Shown here one piece after another: positions 56,979 through 64,000 of a DNA stretch of 64,000 bases. The stretch's first letter is position 1. Every line of letters starts with the position of its first letter. A model generated the notes under the pieces. That model was not told where the DNA came from and ran no database searches. It saw nothing but the letters and a program-made list of their open reading frames with translations. The position numbers and the translations under genes are program-made. The stretch covers positions 2,117,001 through 2,181,000 of the forward strand of contig NZ_CP059164.1 of the NCBI RefSeq assembly GCF_013466985.1. Reading direction: 5' to 3'. This stretch comes from Nocardioides ungokensis (GTDB lineage Bacteria; Actinomycetota; Actinomycetes; Propionibacteriales; Nocardioidaceae).

Positions 56979-58919
56979 CTACGTGGTCCGTGCGGGGATC
57001 CGCTCGTGCCAGGCGCGGTGCGAGACCTGGTCGTCGCCCAGCCTCGCCCAGGTCTCGATGGCGACGTCGAGCCCGGTCGCGGTGACGGTCACGTCCATCA
57101 CCGAGCGGACGTGCACGGCGACCCCGGGCCACTCGAGCTCGAAGGTGGTCTGGGCGTGGGCCGTCTGGGTGTGGCTGCGGCGGTCGACGCCGACCTCGCC
57201 GAAGTAGTCCTCGCGGGCGTGGCCGTCGTACGGCGTGGAGTACTCGGCGACCACGTGGGTGCGGGCGTGGGTGGTGCGGCGCAGCACGTCGTCGCGGATC
57301 TCCCAGGTGACCCCGTCGACGCTCTCCGCGGAGTGCTCGGCGCCGGGGGCGAAGACCGGGGTCGGGTAGTCGCCGACGAGCACCGGCAGGTCGAGCGTGC
57401 CGCCGTGGACCGTGAGCTTGACGGGTGCCGGGGGCGCGACGGTGTTGGGCCAGTCGGAGCCGGCGACGCTGACGCGCAGGCGGTTGCCGGGGGCCCAGGT
57501 GTAGGCGCAGGCGTCGAGGTCGAGCACCACGTCGTACTCCTCGCCGGGGACCAGCGGGGTGGGCGTGCCGTGGACGCCGTCGCGGTACGCGAGGTCGAGG
57601 GTGCCGCGGGCCACGAGGGCGGAGGTGCCGTCCGGGAAGACGTCGCAGAGCTTGACCGACAGCGACGCCGCCGGGGCGTCGGCGCTGACCCGCAGCCGGG
57701 TCCGGGGCTGGCCCACGACGGCTCCGTCGGGGGCGTCGACGTCCCACGTCAGCGACCGGGCGTCGTCCAGGCGCTGGTCGCCGGACAGGCCCCAGGGCAG
57801 GTGCCCGGCACAGTCGATCCAGGCGGCCGTGCCGACGTCGGGCACCACGGGCAGCGACCGCGGTCCGGCGAGCTCGACGCCGACGGCCTCGGTCGGCGGG
57901 ACCGTGGGCAGTCGCAGCCACGTCCCCGCGTGCAGGTCGAGGTCGGGCTCCGGCCTCGTGGAGGAGCGGACGAAGACGTCGCAGTGGGAGTCGAAGGGCT
58001 CGTCGGAGGTGGGGCGCAGCCAGCGGTCGAACCACGCTGCCATCTCGACGTCGAGGTCGAGGCGCGGGCCCGGCATGGCGTGGGTCGGGTCGGCGTGCGC
58101 CCAGGGTCCGGCGAGCAGCCGGTGCGGGACGCCGTTGGCGCCGAGCGCGGCCATCGTGCGGAAGGAGTTGTTGCGGTAGCCGTCGGCCCACCCGGCGATG
58201 AGCATCACCGGTATCTCGATGCGCTCGTAGCCGCTCCCGTCGGCGCCCAGCCGTACCGACCCGCCGCGCCAGTAGTCGCCGTGCATGCTCTCCCGGAGCC
58301 AGGTCAGCACCCACGGCTCGTTGGTCACCAGCCGACGCCGCCACTCCTCCTCCCACGTGCTGCCGTTCGCGTCGCGCCAGACCGCCGGCACGGGCGGCAG
58401 CACGCACATCGGCGTCATGTAGTGGCAGTAGTCGACGAGGTCGACCAGCCTCAGGGCACCCCCGCGCCAGTGCACGTCGTCGGTCCAGCGGTCGTCGCTG
58501 GAGTAGATCGCGCACACCGCCTTCAGCGCGGGGGGCCGCTCGCAGGCGAGCTGCAGGGAGTTGAAGCCGGAGTACGACGTGCCGAACATGCCGACGCCCC
58601 CGTCGCACCACTCCTGCGCCGCCAGCCAGGCGATCACCTCGGCCAGGTCGCGCTGCTCCTCGGGCGGGTACTCGTCGATCGCGTCGCCGGACGACGACCC
58701 GGTGCCGCGCACGTCGACCCGGCACACGGCGTACCCGTAGGAGTCGCGGAGCACCTCGTAGCCGGGTGCGTAGGACGAGGTGAGGTCATCCTTGCGGTAG
58801 GGCAGCGCTTCCAGCAGGCACGGCTGCGGACCGGTGGCCGGGTCGGGGAGGAAGAGGGTGGCGGCGAGCTCGACGCCGTCGCCGACCGGGATCCGCACCT
58901 CGACCTGCTTCCCGGTCAT
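56979..58919 (-). CDS. CocE/NonD family hydrolase (X-Pro dipeptidyl-peptidase S15 type)
   Basis: A 646-residue alpha/beta hydrolase. After PCLLEALPYRKDD and VCRVDVRGTGSSSG, the nucleophile is Ser115 in GMFGTSYSGFNSLQLA. AGWADGYRNNSF and GPWAHADPTHAMPG supply Asp and His, and the C-terminal half is the jelly-roll domain of the family. Known members cleave cocaine, beta-lactam esters or X-Pro peptides; the substrate here is unknown. Its ATG overlaps the stop of the DmpA-type peptidase gene by four bases on the minus strand, so the two are one operon. Confidence 0.9.
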   Translation of the reverse strand: MTGKQVEVRIPVGDGVELAATLFLPDPATGPQPCLLEALPYRKDDLTSSYAPGYEVLRDSYGYAVCRVDVRGTGSSSGDAIDEYPPEEQRDLAEVIAWLAAQEWCDGGVGMFGTSYSGFNSLQLACERPPALKAVCAIYSSDDRWTDDVHWRGGALRLVDLVDYCHYMTPMCVLPPVPAVWRDANGSTWEEEWRRRLVTNEPWVLTWLRESMHGDYWRGGSVRLGADGSGYERIEIPVMLIAGWADGYRNNSFRTMAALGANGVPHRLLAGPWAHADPTHAMPGPRLDLDVEMAAWFDRWLRPTSDEPFDSHCDVFVRSSTRPEPDLDLHAGTWLRLPTVPPTEAVGVELAGPRSLPVVPDVGTAAWIDCAGHLPWGLSGDQRLDDARSLTWDVDAPDGAVVGQPRTRLRVSADAPAASLSVKLCDVFPDGTSALVARGTLDLAYRDGVHGTPTPLVPGEEYDVVLDLDACAYTWAPGNRLRVSVAGSDWPNTVAPPAPVKLTVHGGTLDLPVLVGDYPTPVFAPGAEHSAESVDGVTWEIRDDVLRRTTHARTHVVAEYSTPYDGHAREDYFGEVGVDRRSHTQTAHAQTTFELEWPGVAVHVRSVMDVTVTATGLDVAIETWARLGDDQVSHRAWHERIPARTT

Positions 58920-59992
58920 GCGCGGACGCCGTCCAGCAGGGCGAGGACCTCGGGGGAGTGTAGGGAGTCGCTGCTGCGCCCGTCGCGGCCGACGGTGGTG
59001 GGGGCGGTGAACATCGAGTTGAGGACGGCCTCCTCGGCGGCCTCGACGACCGCGGCGAAGAGCGGGTCGAGGGCGCGGCCGGCGACGGCGACGGTGCCGT
59101 TCGGGCGGCCGTCGCGGTCGACCCGCAGCCCGGTGCCGAAGCCGAGGAAGATCTCGCCGCTGCCGTGGTGGGCGACCGACCCGGTGCGGGCGAGGCCGAG
59201 CCCGATCCGACGGGCCAGGCGGGCGCACGCGGCGCTGTCCACCGCGGCGTCGGTGACCACGATGCCCAGGCAGGAGCCCGCCGGCGCCTCCGGGCCCGAT
59301 GGCGGTGGGACCAGCCGCCGCCCGACGGGCTCGCCGGCCACGACGAGCTGGTCGCGGGTGCCGAAGTTGGTGAGCAGGAGCACGGCGACGGTGTGGCCCT
59401 CGGCGGTGACCCGGGACGACGTACCGATGCCGCCCTTGAAGCCCAGGCAGGACATGCCCGTGCCGGCACCCACGGCGCCCTCGTCGGGAGCGGTGGTCGA
59501 TCCTCGGCTGGCGAGGGCGGCGAGCCGTGCGGCGCGCACGTCGTCGGCGGTCACCTGCATCCGGCGGCAGTCGTTGAGGTGGGAGTCGTCGCACTCGCCG
59601 ACGATCGGGATGACCACGTCGTCGGCGACCTCGGCGTGCTGCTCGAGCTCGATCTCGCAGGCCGCGTCGTAGACCCGCCCCAGCTGCATCGTGGAGGTCA
59701 GGTAGACCGGCGTCTCGGCCGAGCCCCACTCGGCGGCGGTGAGGAACCCCGTGCACTCGCCGGCGCCGTTGAGCACGGCTCCACCGGCGGGCACCGGACG
59801 GTGGTAGGCGTCCTCGGCGAGCACCATGGCGGTGACGCCGGTCCGGGCTGCCCCGCGGCCGGCGGGCGGCGGCGGCTCGTCGCGGTGGACCGTCGCGTGC
59901 CCGACGCCGACGCCGCGCACGTCGAGCACGGAGTTGGTCGGCCCGGTGGGCAGGGTCCCGATGCGGATGCCCAGGTCACGTGCGCGCGGCAT
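58916..59992 (-). CDS. P1 family peptidase (DmpA-type aminopeptidase)
   Basis: An N-terminal-nucleophile hydrolase of 358 residues that matures by self-cleavage. The family motifs are TNSVLDVRGVGVGHAT, AVVNGAGE-like GGAVLNGAGECTGF, and GAVGAGTGMSCLGFKGGIGTSSRV, around which DmpA/BapA enzymes cleave themselves to expose the Ser/Thr nucleophile. Relatives release N-terminal D- or L-amino acids, including beta-peptides. It precedes the CocE-like gene with overlapping codons. CAGGAT lies six nt before the ATG, fitting a leaderless start. Confidence 0.9.
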   Translation of the reverse strand: MPRARDLGIRIGTLPTGPTNSVLDVRGVGVGHATVHRDEPPPPAGRGAARTGVTAMVLAEDAYHRPVPAGGAVLNGAGECTGFLTAAEWGSAETPVYLTSTMQLGRVYDAACEIELEQHAEVADDVVIPIVGECDDSHLNDCRRMQVTADDVRAARLAALASRGSTTAPDEGAVGAGTGMSCLGFKGGIGTSSRVTAEGHTVAVLLLTNFGTRDQLVVAGEPVGRRLVPPPSGPEAPAGSCLGIVVTDAAVDSAACARLARRIGLGLARTGSVAHHGSGEIFLGFGTGLRVDRDGRPNGTVAVAGRALDPLFAAVVEAAEEAVLNSMFTAPTTVGRDGRSSDSLHSPEVLALLDGVRA

Positions 59993-60056
59993 GGGGACAT
60001 CCTGCCCCAGCGCGGTCCGGTGCAGCCCGGGCCGCGCGGATGCGATGCTGACGCGA

Positions 60057-61132
60057 TGACCCGCCTGTCGACGTCGAGCACGGTCCCGGTGGTCTGGTCC
60101 GCGGACACCCGGCTGCACGAGCCGAAGCACGAGATCTGGGTGGGGGCCGCGACCCCGGCCGTCGAGGTCCCGGCGCGGGTCGACGCCATCCTCGCGGCGC
60201 TCGAGGGCCTGCCGCTCCACGACGCGACCCGCCACGACGACACCCTGCTGGCCGCGGTGCACGATGCCGGGCTCCTCGAGTTCCTCGCCGGCGCCGCCGA
60301 GGCCTGGGCCGCCGGCCCGTACGCCGAGCTGGTCGGCCAGGACCGTGTGGTGCCGTACTTCTTCCCGACCCAGGCGCTGACCCAGGGGATGACGCCGACG
60401 CCGCCGGTGGCGCTGCACGCCCGGACCGGGCTGTGGTGCTACGACACGATGACCCTGGTCGGCCCCGGCACCTGGACGGCCGCCCGGTCGGCCGTCGACG
60501 TCGCCCTCACCGCCGTGGACCTCGTCGCCGCGGGGGAGCGGACGGCCTACGCGCTGTGCCGGCCGCCGGGGCACCACGCGACGCGGGCGGGGTACGGCGG
60601 GTCGTGCTACCTCAACAACGCCGCCGTCGCCGCTGAGGGGCTGCGCTCCCGTGGTCACGAGCGGGTGGCGGTCGTCGACGTCGACGCGCACCACGGCAAC
60701 GGCACCCAGGCGATCTTCTGGGAGCGCGCCGACGTGGTCTACGGCTCGGTGCACGTCGACCCCGGTGCGGGCTGGTTCCCGCACCTGTTCGGGCACGCGG
60801 GGGAGACCGGCGCCGGGCCCGGGGCCGGCGCGACGCGCAACGAGCCGCTGCCCGAGGGGACCGGCGACGACCGCTGGGTCGAGGCGGTCGAGGCGCTGGC
60901 CGACTGGGTGCGGGCGGCGGGCTGCTCGGCGCTCGTCGTCTCGCTCGGTGTGGACGCCGCGGCCGACGACCCCGAGAGCCCGTTGCTGGTGACGGAGGAC
61001 GGCTACCGCCGGGCCGGGCGTGTGCTGGGCGGGCTCGGGCTGCCCTCGGTGGTGGTGCAGGAGGGTGGCTACCACCTGCCGAGCCTCGGTGGCCTGGTCG
61101 CGTCGTACCTCGAGGGGCACGCCGGCGCCTGA
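60057..61132 (+). CDS. Histone deacetylase-like amidohydrolase (class II HDAC/acetylpolyamine type)
   Basis: A zinc amidohydrolase of 358 residues. CRPPGHHATRAGYGGSCYLNNAA has the His173-His174 dyad, VAVVDVDAHHGNGTQ supplies metal ligands Asp210 and His212, and LGVDAAADDP supplies the third Asp; QEGGYHLPSLG holds the catalytic Tyr-like residue. Bacterial members deacetylate acetylpolyamines or small amides. The start ATG at 60057 has GATGCT six nt upstream (weak leaderless box). It is divergent from the DmpA-type gene. Confidence 0.9.
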
Positions 61133-61150
61133 TCCTTCCGACCGGTTTGG

Positions 61151-61166
61151 TCGAACAGGTGTTCGA
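61151..61166 (+). promoter_or_regulatory. Perfect LexA (SOS) operator
   Basis: TCGAACAGGTGTTCGA is a perfect match to the actinobacterial/Bacillus SOS box pattern CGAAC-N4-GTTCG and is a full palindrome in its arms. It sits just upstream of the -10 box and 21 bp before the ATG of the gene at 61187, a position that would block transcription. Confidence 0.85.
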
Positions 61167-61174
61167 CGACGGCG

Positions 61175-61180
61175 TACGAT
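61175..61180 (+). promoter_or_regulatory. -10 box TACGAT for the LexA-controlled gene
   Basis: TACGAT is followed by six bases and the ATG at 61187, so the mRNA is probably leaderless. The LexA box ends nine bases before it. Confidence 0.6.
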
Positions 61181-61186
61181 GGGGGC

Positions 61187-61558
61187 ATGCCCACGTACGT
61201 CGCCCCGCCCGGCTGGCCGGCCCCCGTCCGCCCGCCGGACGCCCCGGACTGGGAGCGGACCGCACAGAACTGGCTGCTGGACATCTGCCCGCCGGAGTAC
61301 CGCTCCTATCCCGCGCTGCGCCGACACCCGGTGGTGCTGGCGCGCTTCGCGGTGCTGCACGTCGAGGCCAGCCAGGCGGCTGCACGCCGTGGGCTGAGCG
61401 AGTCCCGTTCTGCGCTGCGCGACGTCGCGCAGCTCGACGTCGTGGAGGCGGCGGTGCAGACCTGGCTCGCCGAGGAGGCCCGGCTCTCGGGCGTGCGCCG
61501 GGCTGTCGGTCTGGTCGAGGAGGCGCTGCGGGGACGGAGGTTCGTCGCGCGTCTGTGA
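61187..61558 (+). CDS. Uncharacterised 123-aa protein under LexA control
   Basis: A small soluble, helix-rich protein with a Pro-rich start (APPGWPAPVRPPDAPDWERT), then WLLDICPPEYRSYPALRRHPVVLARFA, a heptad-rich middle (HVEASQAAARRGLSESRSALRDV) and a basic end (RRAVGLVEEALRGRRFVARL). I recognise no domain and see no signal or membrane segment. The perfect SOS box and overlapping promoter strongly suggest induction by DNA damage. It is convergent with the MDMPI-family gene, leaving three bases between stops. Its function could be a DNA-damage factor or checkpoint protein, but nothing in the sequence proves this. Confidence 0.8.
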   Translation: MPTYVAPPGWPAPVRPPDAPDWERTAQNWLLDICPPEYRSYPALRRHPVVLARFAVLHVEASQAAARRGLSESRSALRDVAQLDVVEAAVQTWLAEEARLSGVRRAVGLVEEALRGRRFVARL

Positions 61559-61561
61559 GGG

Positions 61562-62203
61562 TCAGAGTCGGGCGCTCAGCAGGTCGGCGCCGGGGCCGCT
61601 GAGCTCCGCTTCTCCCACCGGCCGGCCGGCCAGGACGAGCATCAGCGCCTCCGCGGTGGCGTGGACCTCCGGCCCGCCACCGTGGGTCCAGCCGATGTCG
61701 TCGGCCACGAGGCTGACGCCCTCGATGCGCCGCCTGGCGCTGCCGCCCACGACGGTGCTCCCGGGCCAGCGGGTCCCCACGAGGTAGTCCGCCACCGGGG
61801 TGAAGGCCCGCAGCGAGATCGGGCGCTCGCGGTGCAGGGGGCGACGGATGTCGAGGCCGTGGACGATGGCGTCGGTGAGTGCCGCGACCTGCGGCAGGCC
61901 GATCGGCTTGGCGCCGGTCGCCGCGTTGGCCCGCAGCTGACCGACGATGGCCTCCGGTCCCCGCCGCGACCAGCGCCGCGCGCTGTCGGCGACGAACTTG
62001 TTGATGCGCAGCCCGCTGCGCACGAACCCCAGCGCCGTCTCGCCGATCCCGGCGGCCGGAGCCCAGGCGATGTGCGCCGCGACGTCCTGCACCGTCCAGC
62101 CCGTGCACAGTGACGGGGTCGACCACTCCTCCGGGGTCAGCGTCTCCAGCAGGTCGATGAGCGCCAGTCGTTCGGATCGGATGGTTTCGGACATCTCGTC
62201 CAT
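61562..62203 (-). CDS. Maleylpyruvate isomerase-family mycothiol-dependent-like protein (DinB/MDMPI fold)
   Basis: A 213-residue protein of the TIGR03083-type family. LCTGWTVQDVAAHIAWAP carries the first metal-binding His, and ALTDAIVHGLDIRRPL carries the second metal site (Asp in place of the usual Glu, plus His). The C-terminal part is the small alpha-beta domain with GGGPEVHATAEALMLVLAGR. Members are thought to use mycothiol, which fits an actinobacterium, but most have no known substrate. Start ATG 62203 has CAGACT six nt upstream; ATG 62194 is the alternative. Confidence 0.85.
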   Translation of the reverse strand: MDEMSETIRSERLALIDLLETLTPEEWSTPSLCTGWTVQDVAAHIAWAPAAGIGETALGFVRSGLRINKFVADSARRWSRRGPEAIVGQLRANAATGAKPIGLPQVAALTDAIVHGLDIRRPLHRERPISLRAFTPVADYLVGTRWPGSTVVGGSARRRIEGVSLVADDIGWTHGGGPEVHATAEALMLVLAGRPVGEAELSGPGADLLSARL

Positions 62204-62509
62204 TCGCCGAGTCTGGCAGTGGGGTCCTGCGCTCGTGAAGGCGGTCGCAGGTGGGTGGTCGCGGTGATGGCAGCTATGGGGAGCGGTCCGCTGGGGTTAC
62301 GGCCGCTTACCGGCTCACCGCCGCCGCTGGTTGAGGTGCACCGGTGGTTGAGGTGCGAGCGTCAGCGAGCCTCGAAACCCCGCAGCCCAGGCAGGGCGAC
62401 GACCCGAAGATCAGCCCACGCGAAAGCTTTACCTTCGCTTGTCCCCAGAACCCCCGGACCGGGACGATTCCGGGCCCTGACTGTCGGTGGTCGATGCGAT
62501 CATGGACAC

Positions 62510-63848
62510 ATGTTCGAAACCGATGCAGCAGGAGAGCCCGTCGAGGTCGCCGACCTCGACGCGCCGGCCTGCTCACGTTCCTCGACCAGCGCAAGCTCGA
62601 CGCCCGGATCGCCGAACGCGACAAGCTCCGGGCCGCCGCCAGTGGTGCGTGCTGCACCCCGCCACCACCGACACCGGCACCGCGACCTGGGGTGGCGCGT
62701 CGATGTTGGGCGGCGACCTGGACGGGGACGAGTCGCTCGGCGGCGAGGGCACCCCGGCGGTCCGCGTTCGCCCCGAACCGCTCCGCCGTGCTGGGGGTGG
62801 CCACCATCACGGGGATGAAGCTGATCGCCGACGCCCTGGACCTGCAGCACCGGCTCCCCGCATCTGGCGACTGGTCGAATCGCTCGCGGTGGAGCCGTAC
62901 AAGGCCCGCACGTCGCCCAGGCCACCCACCTCTGCGAGGCGCCGCGCGGATGTGGACGAGCAGCTCGCCCAGGCTCGCCTCGTGCAGCTGGAAGGCGATC
63001 GAGACCGCCGTCGCCCACGCCATCGCCAAGCACCACCCCGAGCTCCTCGAACAACGGAGAAGCACGGGAAGCAGTCCTGGCACGTCACGCTGCGCCACCC
63101 GCCCCAGCGAGTACGCCGGCACCTCCTGGCTCGACATCACCGGCGACACCCTCGACCTGACCGCGTTCCACGACCTCGTCTGCGACCAGGCCGCCGTTGA
63201 AGGCGCTCGGGACACCGACGAGCTGGAGGTCCGCAAGGCCAAGGCGCTGGGCGTCATCGCCTCCCAGCAGGCCCAGCTCGACCTCACCACGCTCCTCGGC
63301 TCCGCAGACGGCGACAGCCCCAAGCGCGACCCCGCGGAAGCCGAAGACCCGGTTCTACCTCCACCTGAACCTCGCCGACCTCGCCACCCACGGCACTGCG
63401 GCGGGGCCTCCGAGATGGCCGCGGGACGGTCGAGCGGCTCGGCGCCGCCACCATCACCCGGATCAAGGAGTGGGTCGGCCACTCCCAGGTCACCGTCCAG
63501 CCGGTCCTCGACCTGGCCGCAGATGCGGTCGACGGGCACGAACCACCCGCGTGGATGCGCGAGCTGGTCATCCTCCGCGACGGCCACTGCGTCTTCCCCT
63601 GGTGCCACCACGACGCCCGATCAGCCGACCTCGACCACATCGACCCCTACGTCCCATCGACGAGGGCGGACCACCCGGCCAACCCATCCGGGCAATCTCG
63701 CCCCGTTGTGCCGGCGACATCACCGCGCCAAGACCAGCCGACGATGGCGCTACCGACGCCGACCCGACAGCACCTATGAGTGGCACGGACCCCACGGCCG
63801 CGCTACCTGGTCACACCCCACGGCACCATCCAGCTCACCAGCAACTGA
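62510..63848 (+). CDS. DUF222 / HNH endonuclease (13E12 repeat family), frameshifted, copy B
   Basis: The second DUF222-HNH gene. It begins MFETDAAGEPVEVADLDAPA and shares the frames ITGMKLIADALDLQHRLP, TSWLDITGDTLDLTAFHDLVCDQ and DELEVRKAKALGVIASQQAQLDLTTLLGS with copy A. The HNH end has CVFPWCHHDARSADLDHIDPYVP and a His-rich LCRRHHRAKT segment, finishing YLVTPHGTIQLTSN. Several frame changes are needed (for example near 62575, 62640, 62870, 63050 and 63300), at places mostly different from copy A. It is thus decayed or badly sequenced. Nuclease activity and role are unknown. Confidence 0.8.
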
Positions 63849-63870
63849 GCTCCACCCTTGACCGGCCGGA

Positions 63871-63897
63871 CCCGGCAGACCCACCAGGACTGTCGGG
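63871..63897 (+). terminator. Hairpin after DUF222-HNH copy B
   Basis: CCCGGCAG at 63871-63878 pairs with CTGTCGGG at 63890-63897 with one G-T wobble. It matches the hairpin after copy A. The remaining 100 bases to the window end hold nothing I can name. Confidence 0.5.
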
Positions 63898-64000
63898 CCA
63901 CCGGCGCGCCCGGGCGCCGGGGCGTCGGCTCCAAGCGGGCTTCAAGTGGACCTCAAGCACTCGCGGCGAGCCTTCCGTCATCAATCACACCTCTGACGGG

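Larger units (their letters stand above)
62246..63908 (+). repeat. DUF222-HNH (13E12-type) repeat element, copy B
   Basis: The inverted partner of 6126-7792. Similarity starts near GGTGGGTGGTCGCGGTGATG, includes one REP-like unit (62341-62379, minus orientation) within the 306-bp gap before the gene, covers the gene and ends after the hairpin at 63871-63897. Besides this repeat nothing else is visible in the 62204-62509 gap. Confidence 0.75.

Overview
The window is high-GC (about 70%) chromosomal DNA from an actinobacterium. The gene content is most like Nocardioides and its relatives: ClgR, Lhr, an RNase J/DapA pair, mycothiol-type MDMPI-fold proteins, DUF222-HNH (13E12-type) elements, and many leaderless promoters with a TAnnnT box 6-7 nt before the start codon. 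Genus is inferred from gene content and cannot be proved here. No rRNA, tRNA, CRISPR array or prophage was seen.

Layout. 1-5 kb: the 3' part of a class I ribonucleotide reductase small subunit, a repeat/terminator zone, then the reverse-strand lpdA-sucB pair (E3 and E2 of 2-oxo acid dehydrogenase). 5-9.5 kb: small genes, a methyltransferase, a DUF222-HNH repeat element (copy A) with REP-like repeats, and pepA. 9.5-21 kb: gcvT, a sigma-factor/membrane-protein pair, a PhzF-like gene, thyA-folA, slipin-flavodoxin, dapA-rnj, a secreted Ca-binding-repeat protein and a lysoplasmalogenase-like gene. 21-36 kb: the conserved actinobacterial order ftsK - rodZ-like - rimO - pgsA ... cinA - clgR, split after pgsA by about 7 kb carrying a secreted ExeM/NucH-type nuclease, a GH15 enzyme and a two-component system. 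36-41.4 kb: nei-type glycosylase and the giant helicase lhr. 41.7-61 kb: a catabolic region with M20 and S9 peptidases, a complete Dpp/Opp-type ABC importer, two Rieske oxygenases bracketing a sarcosine-oxidase-like flavoprotein, an animal-type haem peroxidase, an SDR, a CocE-type hydrolase, a DmpA-type peptidase and an HDAC-like amidohydrolase. 61-64 kb: an unknown gene under a perfect LexA box, an MDMPI-family gene, and DUF222-HNH copy B.

How they work together. The best candidate for an undescribed system is 45170-54548: uptake of a small peptide or quaternary-amine-like compound, followed by two oxygenase steps and one flavin-oxidase step, which fits stepwise N-demethylation. The two DUF222-HNH elements (about 1.66 kb each) are inverted repeats that frame some 54 kb of otherwise ordinary chromosome.

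Caveat. Many genes, including essential ones (nrdB, sucB, ftsK, folA, pepA), carry single-base frameshifts. They are concentrated at 1-23 kb, with one near 52.3 kb and more in the 62.5-63.8 kb element copy, and most are probably sequencing errors. Coordinates of those genes span the whole reconstructed reading frame.
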